64,000 nucleotides of DNA, from NCBI GenBank assembly GCA_024123955.1, contig CP099652.1, positions 3,038,001 through 3,102,000 on the forward strand, read 5' to 3'. The translations under genes and the position numbers were made by a program. Shown here piece after piece: positions 63,522 to 64,000 of this stretch; position 1 is the stretch's first letter; each line of letters starts with the position of its first letter. This DNA comes from Oxalobacteraceae bacterium OTU3CINTB1 (GTDB lineage: Bacteria > Pseudomonadota > Gammaproteobacteria > Burkholderiales > Burkholderiaceae_D). Under the pieces are notes generated by a model, which saw only the letters and a program-made list of their open reading frames with translations, ran no database searches and was not told the DNA's origin.

Positions 63522-64000
63522 TCGACCACCTGTTCTGCGAACAATTGAATTTCGATCTCGCCGCCGTCGGCCAGGGCCTTGACGGTGGCCATGATCTCCT
63601 GGCGGGTTTGCTCGATGCGCGACATCGGCATCGGGCCGGCGCGGCGCATCATGTCCTCGAAGGCCTGGGCCTGGCGTTTCGGCATGGTCTTGAGCACGGC
63701 GTCGCGGATCGACACTTCGGCGCCCTTGAGCGCGATCGCCCATTGCTCCAGCGGCACTTCCTCGATGATGCGGGTGATCGCCACTTCGGACTGGTTGCCG
63801 AGGATGAAGAAGTCGTACATCGACAGCTCGATCTGCGCCACCACCTCCGGATCATGGGCGCGCAGCAGCTCGACCATCTGGGCGCGGTTGCCCGGCAGGC
63901 GGTTGAGGATCTCGGCGGCCTGGCGGATGCCTTCGACGCTGGTGCTTTGCGAGTCGAACGAGCTCAGGCATCGCACCACCAGTTCGTCGAGCTCCTGCAG
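63518..64000 (-). CDS. fliG: Flagellar motor switch protein FliG (5' part outside window)
   Basis: C-terminal 160 residues of FliG, open to the right edge without a start. AAEILNRLPGNRAQMVELLR, SMYDFFILGNQSEVAITRII and EQWAIALKGAEVSIRDAVLK are the middle and C-terminal armadillo-like parts. EDMMRRAGPMPMSRIEQTRQ carries the charged face that meets MotA. FliG transmits torque in the rotor. It is the first visible gene of the fliG-H-I-J operon; fliF and fliE are expected to the right. Confidence 0.94.
   Translation of the reverse strand: MQELDELVVRCLSSFDSQSTSVEGIRQAAEILNRLPGNRAQMVELLRAHDPEVVAQIELSMYDFFILGNQSEVAITRIIEEVPLEQWAIALKGAEVSIRDAVLKTMPKRQAQAFEDMMRRAGPMPMSRIEQTRQEIMATVKALADGGEIEIQLFAEQVVE

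Noticed and set aside
1..64000. tRNA, rRNA, prophage or integrative-element genes
   Set aside because: None could be recognised; the window looks like ordinary chromosome with accessory signalling and flagellar loci.

Overview
The window looks like a chromosomal segment of a GC-rich betaproteobacterium, most likely Oxalobacteraceae (Massilia/Duganella/Janthinobacterium type). This rests on family-level recognition: a DUF3460 gene, a recC-recB-recD operon, large poly-HAMP hybrid kinases, many c-di-GMP proteins and beta-type flagellar genes. No rRNA, tRNA, CRISPR array, prophage or intact transposase gene was seen. High GC produces long antisense reading frames almost everywhere; these were ignored.

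Left part (1-19230): a signalling block. It starts with a hybrid kinase of the 7TMR-DISM type cut by the window edge, then a LysE-family exporter, a YceI lipoprotein and two glutathione S-transferases. A minus-strand operon follows: REC-GGDEF-EAL protein, a 1637-residue soluble poly-HAMP hybrid kinase built on near-identical 92-residue repeats, and a CheR-like protein that has lost its SAM-binding signature. A secreted PHP-domain metallohydrolase and a CHASE-PAS hybrid kinase with an HPt domain come next.

Middle (19292-39577): recC, recB and recD overlap as one operon. After them come a penicillin-binding protein 7-type endopeptidase, a TOBE-domain protein, the sulfate-binding protein Sbp, a GNAT acetyltransferase, a YafJ-type amidotransferase, a degenerate EAL protein, a Tat-exported YcbK-like lipoprotein, DUF3460 and an unknown protein. 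Two cystine-type ABC transporter genes and a PAS-GGDEF-EAL protein close the section. Two inverted-repeat elements with the same GGGGTCAG/CTGACCCC ends, and a second GTAGGGCGGATTA-type repeat, sit in gaps here and on the left.

Right part (39578-64000): a nearly continuous flagellar locus. Reading the minus strand from the right edge: fliG, fliH, fliI, fliJ; fliD, fliS, fliT, fliK, fliL, a sigma-28 gene, motA, motB; flgM, flgN and a stand-alone FlgJ-type muramidase; a convergent DUF3300 lipoprotein; flgA facing flgBCDEFGHI, a rod-binding-only flgJ, flgK, flgL and a LafW-like gene. The order fliD-S-T-K-L-sigma28-motA-motB and flgM-N/A/B-L plus a gene after flgL matches lateral (Flag-2/laf) systems rather than the primary polar system. 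It therefore looks like a second, self-contained flagellum with its own sigma factor, anti-sigma factor and motor. No flagellin gene lies in the window. Unusual details are the split FlgJ, a canonical EF-hand loop inside the FliD cap protein, and a histidine-rich repeat lipoprotein inserted in the locus.
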